Notes: a model not told the origin generated them from the sequence alone. Shown: positions 1 to 27,469, numbered from the stretch's first letter. The stretch: DNA of 64,000 nucleotides from Mantis religiosa (GCA_030765055.1 CM060953.1:183705898-183769897); one strand, 5' to 3'. Made by a program: numbers and translations.

Positions 1-181
1 AATAAGAAATAAAGTTACAGCGAATCGAAACGCCCATACATTCTGACGTTAAAAACTGTTCATTCAGTGAAACCCCAGCAGAATAATTAAAGCAACAAAT
101 GTGTTTTGTTCCAAAGGCTCCCGTGACCGGTTTAATGCATTTATTGCTAGGCAAATGTAATTAGGTGAGAGAGGATGCGCA

Positions 182-307
182 GGTCAACCGCCGCCTACAG
201 TCAGTTCCGTTGGCGTAAACCCACAATACTGTTTAAATTAAAGATGATGTTTGCACAACACCGCCACCATGAATATTTGCTATGCGGGTCTAGGTTGGCG
301 GTTGACC
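182..307. repeat. Short inverted repeat
   Basis: GGTCAACCGCC at 182-192 is matched by GGCGGTTGACC at 297-307, with about 100 bp between. Nothing else in 1-760 is recognisable. Confidence 0.6.
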
Positions 308-822
308 ATTCCAGGCTTAAAGGTTTATCTCCCTGCGTGCTGTGATTCTGGTACACTGTACATCAATTAAATGAAGTAATGGGTACATTTCTGAGCTAGC
401 TTCCAGAGCAACCTCACCTCCAACACGGGGTAATAAAACTGAATATTTATTCTCGCCCTTAGCGAAATTTCATAAATATACAAACACAAATAAATCAGAA
501 ATATTTTACTTTACCTATCTACTACATATTTGAAGCGCAGGAAGTGGTATATTCCAAAAATTCAATAGCAAGATTTCATTGAAAATGAGCGTTTTGAGGT
601 CTCTGGATCAAAAATAAGTATATTTTTTTAGAAAAATGTCTGCGAGCGTGTATCTAAACAGCATAGCTCAAAAACGAAAAATAGCTAAAAACCAAACTTG
701 CATTTAAGCTCCGCATCTTCCAATGACGCAACAAAGATTCTTCTTCTCTGGGTATAGGAAACAGTCCTGTTCATTTATGGTCCTCTATCCCTTAGGTGTC
801 GGGTGAGGGAGCCACAATTATT

Positions 823-827
<5 letters not shown>

Positions 828-891
<64 letters not shown>
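828..891. repeat. (AG)n microsatellite
   Basis: About 32 AG dinucleotides at the 3' side of the adjacent reverse-strand SINE. It is probably an expanded SINE tail. Confidence 0.9.
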
Positions 892-893
<2 letters not shown>

Positions 894-1125
894 TCCAGGG
901 ATGGCTGATCAGCCCGGTCCCCGGAATTAGAGTGAAGGAAGTTGATGGGGTGAAATGGATAAAAGGTAATGGAGCAATTAGTGGGATAATGGCGGGAGAA
1001 ACTGGAGATGCCGGACAAAATCCGCCCCAACGCCGTGTTGTCCACAACAAATCTCACTTTGCGTCACTTGGCATCAAATTCTTGATGAGAGTTAAGTGGT
1101 CAAACCGCTCGGCCAGGGCGCAGCA
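891..1125 (-). mobile_element. SINE family B, diverged copy
   Basis: On the - strand a tRNA-like head (CTGGCCGAGCGG...) is followed by the family-B body with GACAACACGGCGTTGGGGCG and ATCTCCAGTTTC. The head is decayed. The body runs into the (AG)n tract. Confidence 0.75.
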
Positions 1126-1524
1126 AGAAATTTTTTAAAAAACTCCCCCATCCAAAAGTACTATACATGGAACACCTTTCAGACATTTTGATCTTCTCAA
1201 TGACAATTGAAATGTATATCTTGAATTTTCTGGGATTGCCCTCTGAAGATCTCTTCATTCTGAATGTTTGTTTGTTTGTTTGTTTATTTTTTTTTTCATA
1301 ACTTAAACCGCGGGAGACTATCTAAAGGCACAAAATATATACATTTCGTTAATAACCACAATTTATGTGAGCCATTTCCGAGATATTTTTGGTTGACTGA
1401 ATTTTGCAAAACTTGAATTTTCTCAAAAAGTAAATCGCATTCCTTTTTATTCATTTATTTATTTATATCTTGGCTATGCAAAGAGAAATCTTTTTCAGAG
1501 AATCACATAGCGATGAGGTCTTAA

Positions 1525-2185
1525 AACATTTGATGTCACTTCCCTGCGGGGTTGACGCGCGTAAGTGGCGTATCCACTTCCACCCGTCTTTGTTGTCAAT
1601 TGGGGGGGGGGGTCTTTTTAGACTCAAGGTATTGCCCCAAGGAAAGACCCCCGGAGTTTTCCATCGCTCCCGGGCTGATAAGAGGCCGGAGTCTGCGGAC
1701 TTTCGGGTAGACCTCGCTGCAACGTTGTCACTTAACACCTCCCGTGGGGATCCGCCCCTTCAGCTGCCGTTGTTTGAGCGCTGAGGACCCCTAGCACTCG
1801 TGATAACTCTGACGTTACCAGAGGAACCTCGGGCCGAACATTCGAGCCCCTCGCGAATGGGAGTTGTTCGAATTGGGCTGGACTCGAGGGGGCAGGGTGT
1901 TCCCGACACTAGTGGGATGGTACCTCCGGCCAGGTTTCGGCCGCCCGGAGGGGGCAGCGGGTTGCCTAAAATGTCCCGGGTACTAGCATGCAGAAGCTAG
2001 TAGATGTGCCGTATCCGCTTCCACTCGTCTTGACGTTGTCGATAGGGGGGCTTTATAGACTCAATGTCTTGTCCTATGGAAAGAGCCCCGGAGCTTTCCA
2101 TTGCTCCCGGGTTGATAGAGGCCGAAGTCTTTGGACTTTCAGGTTGACCTGGCGATGAAATGAAATGTCACTTAACACCTACTGC
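1525..2185. repeat. GC-rich block with two diverged direct repeats
   Basis: A related segment of roughly 190 bp occurs at about 1545-1740 and again at about 1998-2180. Both contain a CACTT/GCTTCCAC-CGTCTT motif, a G-run, a TAGACTCAA motif, then GGAAAGAnCCCCGGAG, and both end in GTCACTTAACACCT. A GC-rich core lies between them. Base composition differs sharply from the AT-rich surroundings. I do not recognise the family; it is probably a mobile or satellite-like repeat. Confidence 0.6.
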
Positions 2186-3401
2186 ATTCCCATATTCCCC
2201 TGCACCTACAAGAAAATTAGAAAGAAATAAGATGTTTATCTCGATTAACAGGAAGGAGAGGAATAAAGTTCTTTATGATTACTTTGTACAGAATAGAGAG
2301 TCATGTGAGTGCACTTTTTTTTTAATTCTGTCATTTACCTGATCATAACGCACAAATTTGTCATATACTGCTTTACTGGGCCTTAGTTCGAAAGAAAATA
2401 AATAAAAATTCCGTTGTTGGAAATTTATAGTTGTTTTTTTTTAAAAAAAAAAAAACTTTACAAATTATAAGGTAGGATTAATTGCTTGTTTGGGAATCTG
2501 CCTGATACATTTAATAACAGGATGAAAACTGCATCGAATATTACGTATCGAAAAGATGAATGTGCTGAACAATATAATCTTCAGAAACCCTACATTTCAA
2601 AATGAAAAACATTTTAAATGGCGTGGAGTACAACTTACAATTGTTGCATGATTTATTCTAAATGTCAGTTGTTATGGTCCCAAGCCTGAGAGCCCAAAGG
2701 CAGATGAAACAAAAGTAAAGACTTAGTAAATGATAAGAGATGTGCTAAAGGGGCTTTGGGTATGTGTACTGTACTTTAGACACTCGTGACTAACCGTCAT
2801 ATTGTACACGCCTACGTCACCATTTGACTTAACCTGTTATTCAGTTCCAACATTTCAGGAAATCCTGCTAATGGCAAATGATTTTCTAGGATGAACAATA
2901 TTCTGAGGAAATATCACATTTTTGTACCTGCGATCGCATTATCTATTCGCTTTAGTTACGTAATAAATTTAAAATAGTAATTTAACGTTTTTAGTATAAT
3001 TTATTTGTAGGACTCACAACAAAAATTCAGGATAAAAATCAAATGAAGTAGACTAAACCTACACAAGTAGTATTTAACTTTCTTCATCTTGGCTACTAAT
3101 TTTCCTCAGCCAATTATATATTAATTCTTCCAACAATCTTCCTATTTCCCTCATTTTTTCTAGATTTTACATTTATAAATTCTACCTTTGTATTTATTTC
3201 GGTACATTTAATTACTTAGTTTTACCTATCCTTTCTGGAGCATTTAATTTTCCTTGTATTTCAAAATTATGCATCGATTATTATCCTCCAAGCTACACAA
3301 ATAACATGTCTCTAAATTACTCCTTATTCTTAGATATTTTCAATTTCGCCACCCGCATTGCGCATGTGCAAAGTCTTCTCTTCTTGCTTTTTAATTTACG
3401 T

Positions 3402-3512
3402 CCTCCAACATTAAATCATATCGGACGATGAAAGAAATGATGTTCCAAAAAAGTCCAGGTTCCATAGTTTAGAGTTAACATTCTTTTTTCAAGATAGGGG
3501 AAACCTTCGAGG

Positions 3513-3559
<47 letters not shown>

Positions 3560-3632
3560 AATCAACCTAATTGACCTAGAGTGAGACTCGAAGTCGGGAC
3601 CTTTTGAACGTAAGACAGTCACGCTACAGGGA
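3402..3632 (-). mobile_element. SINE family A copy with expanded A tract
   Basis: Reverse-strand copy: the CCTCCAACATTAAATCATAT end lies at the left and the tRNA-like head with box B (AGTCTCACTC / TTCGA) at the right. A run of about 45 A at 3511-3555 sits where other copies have a short A/T tract. Confidence 0.85.
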
Positions 3633-5308
3633 CGGGCTGTTGTTGCTTTATCACATATATCAACGTACTTTTCTCTACTCCAAACCACTTTAATTTCTCT
3701 GTGTGTTCACAATAAAATTTTCAAATTGAATTTACAAACATCTGTCTTTCAGTATTTTCCACTTTTTCCAGAAACCATTTTGTAATGATTTCTAGTTCTC
3801 CAAATATATTCAACACTAATTTTCAACTTAGTTTCCATTACTTTACTGGGCCAAGTAAAATTTTTATTTAAGCCTATTCTGTTAATATCAAACATTGATG
3901 AAAAAAAATTCTCGTCTAGATATCTCATTCTAATCCAATATTTTAACCATTTTTCCTCTCGTTCCCCATCTTCCACGGTGAGGGCGAAAATACCCCACAT
4001 TTCAATGATTATAAAACCTTTTCAACTCTTACGAAATTCATTTTTCATAAAATAAGATTAAAATGCAATGTTTAGCAACACATTGCGGTGTTCAGTTATT
4101 CGGGTTTGATAATGTTTTATTTTCGTATGAACTACAAATTTTAAATGGTTATTAATGGGTTCAAGGCAAGAAATGCAAATGATAAACACAGGTGCATTCC
4201 ATTCGTGGACCCTTTTGCCCTACAGCAACCGATGAGTGGCAACATAACCTCAGAGAACAAAAGAACGCGCCATTGGAACATTAAGGATTCTAGTGGCACT
4301 GGTTTTACTCTTAGTATATAGAGGATAACTCGACTAAAGAAATTAAAAGGAATTACCACATTTGGATATTAAATACCAACATGCTGTAATTATAAAAGAA
4401 CTTGTGAAGAGATTTGACTTCGCTGAGGTCATTGAGTGCATAACTGCTGTTATTCCACGGAAAATACGCCTGTAAGTAACACAAGGCCGCACGTATTTTG
4501 TTTTATTCCAAGCAGTAATGGCCACGATTAAACAAGACAGCAAAACAAATGACAATCGGGCACGTTTACTAACACCACGATATGCATACGCTGCTTTCTT
4601 TAATTGACGTTTTACTCTATCATGTCCTACATAATGTGCAAGACTTAGTGTTAAAACACATGAAATGCTTCTATTCTACCTCTACAGATATATAGGGTGA
4701 AATTCCTAGAGGGCAATCCAATTTTAAAGTATTGTTATACGTGAGGAACAGAAAAATTAGATCTAACGTAAAAAATTGACAAAAAATAATGGCCATGAGA
4801 ATGCTGACAGGAAACGGTGAAAAGAAGAATCAGAATATAGGAGTTTTTAAAAAAGATGAAAGAGAAATGGACTAGGAGAAAAGAAAGAGCAGAAGAGAAT
4901 AGAGAAGGGAGGAGAGATAAAAAGGGAGAGAATAAGGAAGAAGTATGTAGGAGGGCACCTCGAAGCAAGCAAAAGACAGGGAGCCAGGCGACCAGGGGAC
5001 CAATAGGATAATGAACGGGATAATGAATGTACTGAACAAATTTGTACAAAGGTAAACAATAAAAATATCGTGAAATATTAAAATTAAGGTACATTCATTC
5101 ATTCACTTCTAACGTAACGGCAGAAACTACCCTACTGATTGGAAAGATAGAACGAGAGTGAAAAATGCCATATCCGAGTTTAAACCACGGAACTTGTGGT
5201 TCCTGTCCGATTGCTGTAACCAACCGAACTATCCTGACAAAATGACGGAAAATTAACCAAATTCCCATCTCCATGCACTTTTCCCGGTAAACCACAAGAA
5301 CATCTTCA

Positions 5309-5552
5309 ATGCCCGCCTCGGTAGTGTAGATGATTAGTGTGTCTGCCTCACGTTCAAGAGGTCCCGAGTTCGAATCTCGGTCAGGGTGAGCTACCTGGAT
5401 AAGGGTTTTTTTTTACCGGGGTTTTCCCTTATCCTGAAAGACTAATGTCGAGTAAATCTAAGCTCCATGGACCCCGAACTCATTGGAGCATCATTTCACT
5501 CATTTCATCCATCGTCCGGTGTGAATAAACGTTGGAGGCAGTAAATAAAAAA
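5309..5552 (+). mobile_element. SINE family A, near full length
   Basis: A tRNA-derived head (GCCTCGGTAGTGTAGATG as box A, GAGTTCGAATCTCGG as box B) is followed by the family body (TTACCnGGATAAGG, CCTTATCCTGAAAGA, CTAAGCTCCATGGACCC, TTCATCCATCGTCCG) and a short A-rich tail. It is flanked by ATCTTCAA at about 5302-5309 and again after the tail at about 5553, a plausible target-site duplication. Confidence 0.88.
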
Positions 5553-6055
5553 AATCTTCAAGTTTATTTTTCAGACGGCATACCGCAATGGCTATTAACA
5601 ACGTTGTATGTACTTTTAAGTTCCGGGCTTCACAGATTAATATTGGTCAGTCAATGATAATTAAATGTCCTTTCACACTAGCCATCTGTAAGACAAGGTA
5701 GAATCAGAGGAAAAAATTAAATACTACTGTCGGATTTTGAACCATGGATCTTCCGCAATGGGTCGAGGTGTACCTTTCATTCCCTGGCCATAAGTGACGT
5801 CAAGTTACTCAGGCAAACAGTACTGAAAGGAGACTAAGTTTACTAACGCCATCTGTCCTGCGTCATACTGATTACATCAGAACAATCGCTTATTGACTGA
5901 AGTCCATCTTCGGATTAAATTTTTAGCAATAAATTAAATAACATAAGGCTTAGGCAAGACCGTAAATTAACTTTTCTACTGATTATATTAGAGTAAACGT
6001 GTTTCATAAACAACAAAGGTATAGATGGCCCTGTACCTCACTCGTGCGTACTGTG

Positions 6056-6624
6056 CCCGCCTCTGCAGCATAGATGGTAGCGTGTCTGCCACATGTTTTA
6101 AAGGACCCGAGCACAAATCTCGGTCAGGGTGAGTTATCTGGATAAGGCTTTTCCCCGGAATTTTTCCCCATTAAAGATTAATGTCGGGTAAATTAAGCTC
6201 TACATACCCTGGGCTCATTTGACCATCATTTCATTCATCGCCCGATATGACAACGTTGGAGGTTTTCCCTTATCCTAAAAGATGAATGTCTGGTAACTCT
6301 AAGCTCTATATATACCCTGAACTCATTTCAAAATTTCATTCATCAACCGATATGACTTAACGTTGGAGGTTTTCCCTTATCCTAAAAGATGAATGTCTGG
6401 TAACTCTAAGCTCTATATATACCCTGAACTCATTTCAAAATTTCATTCATCAACCGATATGACTTAACGTTGGAGGTTTTCCCTTATCCTAAAAGATGAA
6501 TGTCTGGTAACTCTAAGCTCTATATATACCCTGAACTCATTTCAAAATTTCATTCATCAACCGATATGACTTAACGTTGGAGGTTTTCCCTTATTCTAAA
6601 AGATGAATGTCTGGTAACTCTAAG

Positions 6625-6667
<43 letters not shown>

Positions 6668-7372
6668 CTGAACTCATTTCAAAATTTCATTCATCAACCG
6701 ATATGACATAACGTTGGAGGTTTTCCCTTATCCTAAAAGATGAATGTCTGGTAATTCTAAGCTCTATGTATCCTGTACTCATTTGAACATCATTTTATTC
6801 ATCAACCGATATGACTTAACGTTGGAGGTTTTCCCTTATCCTAAAAGATGAATGTCTGGTAATTCTAAGCTCTATGTACCCTATACTCATTTGAACATCA
6901 TTTTATTCATCAACCGATATGACTTAACGTTGGAGGTTTTCCCTTATCCTAAAAGATGAATGTCTGGTAATTCTAAGCTCTATGTACCCTATACTCATTT
7001 GAACATCATTTTATTCATCAACCGATATGACTTAACGTTGGAGGTTTTCCCTTATCCTAAAAGATGAATGTCTGGTAACTTTAAGCTCTATATATACCCT
7101 GAACTCATTTCAAAATTTCATTCATCAACCGATATGACTTAACGTTGGAGGTTTTCCCTTATCCTAAAAGATGAATGTCTGGTAACTCTAAGCTCTATGT
7201 ACCCTGTACTCATTTCAACATTTCATTCATCGTCCGATATGACAACGTTGCAGGCTTTACCTTATCCTGAAACATGAATGTCGAGTTACTCTAGACTCTA
7301 CTCTGGGCTGTTTGAGTAACATTTCACCATTTCATTCATTGTCCGATGAACCTGAATTTAAAAAAATAAAAA
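6056..7372 (+). mobile_element. SINE family A copy whose 3' body is tandemly amplified
   Basis: A decayed tRNA-like head (6056-6130) and one normal body are followed by the tandem array described separately. The unit ends with a terminal diverged copy and an A-rich tail with ATAAAATAATAAAA at about 7372-7385. Confidence 0.85.
6254..7250 (+). repeat. SINE-derived tandem array, period 107-108 bp
   Basis: CGTTGGAGGTTTTCCCTTAT or a close variant begins at 6254, 6361, 6468, 6575, 6712, 6820, 6928, 7036, 7143 and 7246. Spacing is 107-108 bp except one 137-bp unit that contains an expanded (AT)n run at 6630-6665 and a shorter last unit. Each unit is the 3' body of SINE A. Neighbouring units are nearly identical and fall into two subtypes (TATATATACCCTGAACTC and GTACCCTATACTC). 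Confidence 0.95.
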
Positions 7373-8790
7373 ATAAAATAATAAAAACCTTGCTGTGGGG
7401 GAATCCACAGTTCTATTCTTGGCCGGGTGGTAGGAACACCAAGGTAATTTGCTATTGTTTCCATAGTATGGAATATGAATGTGTACAAAAACAGACACAC
7501 TGACCATAGAAAGAGCAATGTATACGAGTTAACATCATTGACGATTGGCAACAGCTCCCAAAGGATATAAATGGAAGCGCCATATAGTGCATACATAAGC
7601 AATGTTGAACTAATATAAACAATACACATTAGACAATTGTAGTATGAAATATAGTTAATTTAGGTAAGCAAATAATTATGGTATTTTAGAACACTTACAG
7701 GTCAATGAAGGACGAGAAGTGATGGTAAGAAAGAGAAATTAAGGTAAGAGAAATTTGATCACCCGCGTGTAAAAAGTATTGAAGAATAAGGAGCATAAGG
7801 CAACGAAAGTAAAACTGCTTGAACGCTCCAAATCGGCGCAAGAAATGGCTGGAGAGTTAATTTAGCAGTAGTAGAAGTTAAGATACTTACGGAGTGGAGA
7901 TTTGGTATCTGGGCGAAGGTGATTAGGAACTTTTGTAAAGAAACCTTGGGCTTGCACTGAACTTAACTTCGTTGAATGACCTGACACGGGCAGGATTAGA
8001 AAGCACCGAGTGTTGAAACATGCGCATATTTATATGTGAAAATATCTGAAAGTGCAGGAAAGATCAAATCAAGGAGAAACTTGGTTCAATAAGATTAAGA
8101 ACGTTTTGGAAAAACTTGGAGAGCTAGATTTCTGAAAAGAAATTAAATACGAAATTTGAAAATAAGGCAAAAAAGAATGCTCAAGTTTTAATTTCAAAAT
8201 TTCACTGAGTACGTTCAGAGAATTAAAAACATTATAGTTAGTTCAATAGTACAGAATACCTACGTCTAAAATGGTTAATACCACAAAAAATGTATTTGAG
8301 ATGTATTATATGCTTGAAGGAAGAGGAGTTCACCAGCTATTCATATATAATTTGGATGTAAATATGTTAATCATTTGGAATTTTCATCTGAATGTAAGAA
8401 GCATTAAAAAAAAGAGTTTGCATTTAAAGAGCTGTTTGAGGTAAGAGAAATTGTTTAGACGACCTCAATATGTACAAGTACCGAGTTTTTTTGTGGAATG
8501 CGGTACTTCATCTATTTGCTACAAGAAAGCAGTAAGAAAATGAAAATACACAAAACAGTATGCCAACCTTAAACACGTGTGCATCTACAAGGCGCCTCTA
8601 CTGTAATATTATCAAAACGCAGGATGGTAGTTTGTTCGTGATATTAGACATTTCCAGAAACTCGTCTGCCATAGAATAGAACATTCTGATATTTATAGTC
8701 CCTTCGTGCTTCAAATGATGTTATCGACATCGTCCTTTTCTGAACCAAAACTCGAGTGTGCATATGCTTGTTCCTGATATAGATTATCTG
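7372..8790. other. AT-rich intergenic stretch, no gene seen
   Basis: Only a weak tRNA-SINE-like stretch at about 7385-7600, which shares short motifs with the element at 16540-16760, can be suggested. No conserved coding segment was found on either strand. Confidence 0.5.
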
Positions 8791-8794
8791 TGGC

Positions 8795-8905
8795 TTAACG
8801 TTAGCTTTCGCGCATTCAAGCGTAAGAGATTGCTGTGTGAGAGTACCGTGTTCGATTCCCAGCTGGGGGAGAGGGTATTTCTCTGTAGCCAAGATAATGC
8901 TCTAC
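8795..8905 (+). mobile_element. tRNA-derived SINE fragment
   Basis: A box-B-like GTTCGATTCCCAGCTGGGGG is followed by a body related to the one at 16560-16640 (TTTCTC... AGATAAT). Old and incomplete. Confidence 0.5.
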
Positions 8906-8954
8906 AGGGTTAAACAGAAATGACAGTCATTGTTTAATACATTAATCCGATTAC

Positions 8955-9085
8955 GTGTCATTCTCCCTGGCCTAGGAGTAATACTGTTCCCGAGGTCGTG
9001 GGTTCGAACCCGGCAGGGTGTAAGATACCTTAAGTGTGCCTTCCTTCGAAAGGAAAGTAAAGCCAGTGGTCCTGTGTCGTAGATT
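8955..9085 (+). mobile_element. tRNA-derived SINE, another family
   Basis: A tRNA-like head with box B (GGGTTCGAACCCGGCAGGG) is followed by a non-tRNA body (GATACCTTAAGTGTGCCTTC). This is the only copy I see in the window. Confidence 0.6.
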
Positions 9086-10147
9086 TACATCACTTAAAAG
9101 AACCCCAAATCTGATAAAAGGGGCCTCGAAGCAAAAATATACGCATTTTCACGCCCAATATAACATTGAACGCTGAGAACCACTGCAAATTTTGATTTTT
9201 TTTTCCACAAACATTTGAGTAAAATATCATATATTAAAAATACTGACGTGAAAAAATAACACGTATCTCTTGATATGCTCTTCATTAGAAAAGAATTTTG
9301 TGTAAAATGTTATACTAAACAGTAAATGAAAACGTACTTACTAGACAATGTAGATCGCTTCAAATCACACATTTATTCCACATAACTGTTTTAGAAAGAA
9401 GAGCAAGAGTACTTCTAGACAGCTGTTATATAAATGGTTGGAATCGTCCAATGCGTCTTTCTTTTCAATATATTTCGATATTCAGTTGTTTTTCTCCCTA
9501 CTACATGGAAAACAATGGAATTGCTAGCATATGGCGGCTAGTTCTTAAAACATTTGACTATCACTGTGAACTATGAATGGCAACGATTTTTTGTAATTGT
9601 CGACAAACTTTGTTCCCAAATGCCTTATAGTACTTATAGTTGTAAGAGTAATCTTACATCACTTGATGTTTTAGGATGCTGTTCATAAACAGTCCTACAT
9701 CAGTTACATTACGAAATTTTAATGTAGTATTTCTTACAAACGTTCATCTCAATTAAAACGAAGTAGATTGAAACATAAACTTTAGTAGTTGCATATCTAC
9801 TAATAAACGATACAGTATAGAGAAAGTATACTTTTCTGATGAAATTCGAACACTCAGGTCCAACACAGTTTTAGTAATTGTCAGTGAAAATTAAAACAGC
9901 GAGTAATATTGAACGGAATTCTGCTAATACGGATAATGTAACAAAAATTATGACGTATACTCTCACAGGACTTTCTCTAACCATTACTACTTCATCAGTT
10001 ATATTTACACCATTCACACAAAAGGAATTTTCTGTTTACGTAACTTAACAGCGATAAAAAGGTTTTATGCTATACGGACTTGCATGATTACACGCAAGAT
10101 ATGTCAGCTCTTTGACATCAATTCTCTTTTTCTTTGTCATTAAATGA

Positions 10148-10190
10148 GCGATTCTCAAACTGTGGACTGCGACCCCTTGGATAATGGAAC
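10148..10190. repeat. Possible hAT transposon end
   Basis: GATTCTCAAACTGTGGACTG followed by CGACCCC resembles terminal inverted repeats of hAT elements. No partner end was found, so this is a weak call. Confidence 0.35.
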
Positions 10191-11377
10191 CGCCGCTACT
10201 TGGCAAAGCTAGCGTCGAATAAAAGAACAAGACAAGGTATCACGAAAGTAGTTCACAAATCGGTTTTCTATCTTATACTATTTTGTGTGGGTAAAATAAT
10301 TATCCAAGATAAAAAAATAAAAACTTTCAGAATGCTGATATTAGGAAGAAAAAAGTAATATGCATGTTTAATGAGTTACGCCTTTTTTCTGTAATAAGCA
10401 AAAATAAGCACTTGGAGGCCTTTGGCATAAAATTTCACACGTATATTGCAAAATCTCAAATATTTTAATTAAATCCTTTAAGAGACTTTTTGGGATATAT
10501 AAAAAGGTAGCTGTTTCCACATAAAACCTATGAAGCGGCGGAATTTCCTTGTAATTTTTATTCAAGAAACTATGGAGTAGCATTTTTCGAAATTTCGTTA
10601 GTGAATTACGCTCTCTTTGAGATAAACCTTTCTATATGTGATATCTTTGATGGGGTGGGATTAATAATCAGTTAGCGGTGAAATCTCATTAAATTTTTGG
10701 CAGTGGAAAAAGTAATTGTGTGCAGCGGTAGGAAAGCCTGTGATAATAGCCCGTCGGCGAGGTTCCAAAACAGTTATTTCCTAATGAAAACTGCAGACTA
10801 CGTTCAATGACAAAGAACACAGCTTTGCCAAAATCTAACCATCCTAAAGTTCAACTAACTTTAGAGACGCAGTATTATAAATGTACACACAATTAAATTT
10901 GAGCTATGTTGGCCTTGTGCTATAAACAGTGTAGTAGATTGGTACACATTTTAACCCAAGATGCCCTATGTTATCGAAGCAAAGTACCCTTAATGTTGCA
11001 CCAATTACAGCAAAATGTAAAATGTGCTTAAGTTACTTCTTAAGGTTCTTAAAATGTAACACTTCACATGTACAATAATTTACCAAAAATCCTAATTTTT
11101 AGAAGCGTCCCAAAGTTAACTGCATTTAATTTCCAATAATTTCAACTAAGTTGAAAATGAATGGACAAATTTTCTTTGATACATAGAATTTGAATGCACT
11201 GTGCGAGTCGTTCGTCTAAAAAGAATCAAATAAAATGAAAAATAAAATACCTTAGTTTCGATTTCAATCATATTTTCTCCAAACTGTGTAAAGTTTCAAT
11301 TCCGTAGATACATGGGTTCCTAAGTGGTTTCATGCTTACAGATCGGTGATCCGCAGAATCATACGCTCGTTTAGCAC

Positions 11378-11390
11378 AAAAAAGAAAGAA

Positions 11391-11473
<83 letters not shown>
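11378..11473. repeat. (GAAA)n microsatellite
   Basis: About 23 GAAA tetranucleotides in an almost pure run. Confidence 0.97.
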
Positions 11474-13466
11474 GCGAAATATGAAAGAGCAAAAACGTAA
11501 AGTACCTTCATTATTAAACAGTGATTATCATCCAACAGTTTCTAACACACAGCATGTTTCTTTATAATACGAACAATCACAGTAAATAATATACTTTCTC
11601 CTGTATCAGTTAATAAAAGTCCAATTAGCTTCTACTCTCCACTGATTTTTTTTACGAATAAGTCAGCAAGTTCTTTCCTTCCTTTTTATCACTCATTCGG
11701 CAACTTTATTTAGTACGCTGTGCATATACTTCAGGGAATTTATTTAATAACTTCTCATGTACTAATAGTCGCCTTACAAAGCACAAAAGGCAACATTATA
11801 AATATTTTCGAGCACCGAAAAGAACATGCATAATTACCATTGACTAATAAGATAATAAAATTAATAAGTGTTATCAAAGTTATAACATTTATGTAATATA
11901 CTACAAAAAGGACATGCTTCTGAATATCTGAAGAATAAACACACTGTGGGGATGTTTACTCTCACTATCGAAAGCCGAAATCAAAAACATTGCTCTACCC
12001 TCATTTCGGTATACAAAGTAAGCTCGTCCTCTGAACTCAAACCTTTTAAAAACACTGTCACTGCCCACACCCACAGATATAACCCCTTGTAGCTTCACTT
12101 TAATAATCTATTCCCAAACAAAATTTTAATAATATACTGTCCAAGTATCTTATACTGCAGTCTACTGAAAATAACTTTGTTAAAATTTACTTTTGTTGAT
12201 TAACTTAAAATCTCATGACAGGACCTAAAAATTCTGTCAACACTATTACAGAAATATTAATATAAATGAGTGTTAAACAATTGAACTGCAGAGTTTATAA
12301 ATTATTTTGCAGCATGTTTATTGGTGCATCTCTGCAGTGTAAACACGAGTTCCAAAGAGACCATTCCAAATAGCTGTCGAAATTTATTTACGTAAGCAAT
12401 AAATATTTGCGTAATAATTACAACTAAAATTCTCACAAAATATGTTACTTATAATAAAACAACCAGTCTTTTTAAGCAAATGTCAATCAGGAATTTCAAC
12501 AGTTGGTGTACTACACCCGCACCCACCTGACCGCAACCCAGCTGATTATAATGAAATAGAAATTATAACAACGTTGTTCCTAGATGGTTAGAAAATATTT
12601 CTACTAATGATTTTTCCCGAATTAAACTGCTAATATTTTTCATCATAGAAGCAATAAAACTAAATTTTTGATACGAAAATGACACGTTAAAATATTAACT
12701 GAAGCCCCAGGCGGGCGCAGGCATGGCCCAGGAATGCATTTCATCGATCCGTCAGGAACCAACTGTGATGTTTCTTCAGTCACTGCTTTCACTTTAGAAA
12801 AATCACCAAACTTCATTACAAGCTATTAACGATCAAAATTAAATAGCACATGCAATAACCTACCTTGGTACACAACAATCTGGAACCGAGTTGAATCAGT
12901 CAACAGAACACTTCACTAATCCAAATCCTCGCCATCTCAAGAATAACTACAAAATCAACCTCCTAGAGAGCAGCATCATGAAAGTGACATTTAGTAAAAG
13001 AAAGATATTTCGATTCTTTCATCATGCATTATTTTACGTTCCAGTGACAAATATTAAACTATATTACCTTTTGTAAATTCAACATATTGTTTTAATTTAC
13101 ACAGTTGTCCTATTTAAAGCAATGCAGCAGAAATACGCAAAGATGTAAGAGCAGCACTGGTTAGCAGACTGGTTATCGCTTCCGAGCAAACTCTTTGATC
13201 TCGATAGCTCGAAGGTCAGCAGGTAGATGCGAGATACGCTTTTGTTTATATGGCTGCTTGGTTTTGTTAGGTTTACCAAATAGATAAGGTAGTACGTGAA
13301 TAACACTTCACAATGATTACATAACTTTGTTTCCGGTGATTATTATAATGAAGCATTTATACTTTCAATGTTTTAAGCAATTTCCTTTAGTATATTTGTA
13401 GGTTATTTTGTACGATTATAGGTTAGGTACGGTCCTTTGTTTTGACAGGTTGTTACAGCAAGTAAA

Positions 13467-27467
<14,001 letters not shown>

Positions 27468-27469
<2 letters not shown>

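Larger units (their letters stand above)
9090..13466. other. Intergenic DNA upstream of XPA
   Basis: AT-rich and without a recognisable gene. It contains a GAAA microsatellite and a short hAT-like end, listed separately. No TATA box or other convincing promoter element was identified before the XPA start. Confidence 0.5.

Noticed and set aside
803..1138. Open frames over the AG repeat
   Set aside because: They are translations of (AG)n and a SINE B copy.
5309..5400. tRNA gene
   Set aside because: Box A and box B are present, but the sequence has no cloverleaf with a paired acceptor stem and is followed by the common SINE A body. The same holds for the heads at 21833, 29908, 30435, 31588 and 54126.
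6254..7250. CRISPR array
   Set aside because: Regular 107-bp period, but there are no unique spacers: the whole unit is repeated and is SINE sequence in an animal genome.
11268..11567. Open frames over the GAAA repeat on both strands
   Set aside because: Simple-repeat translation without any conserved part.
12500..12900. Possible exon or promoter in the GC-richer patches before XPA
   Set aside because: No conserved peptide, no convincing splice pair and no core promoter motif could be supported.
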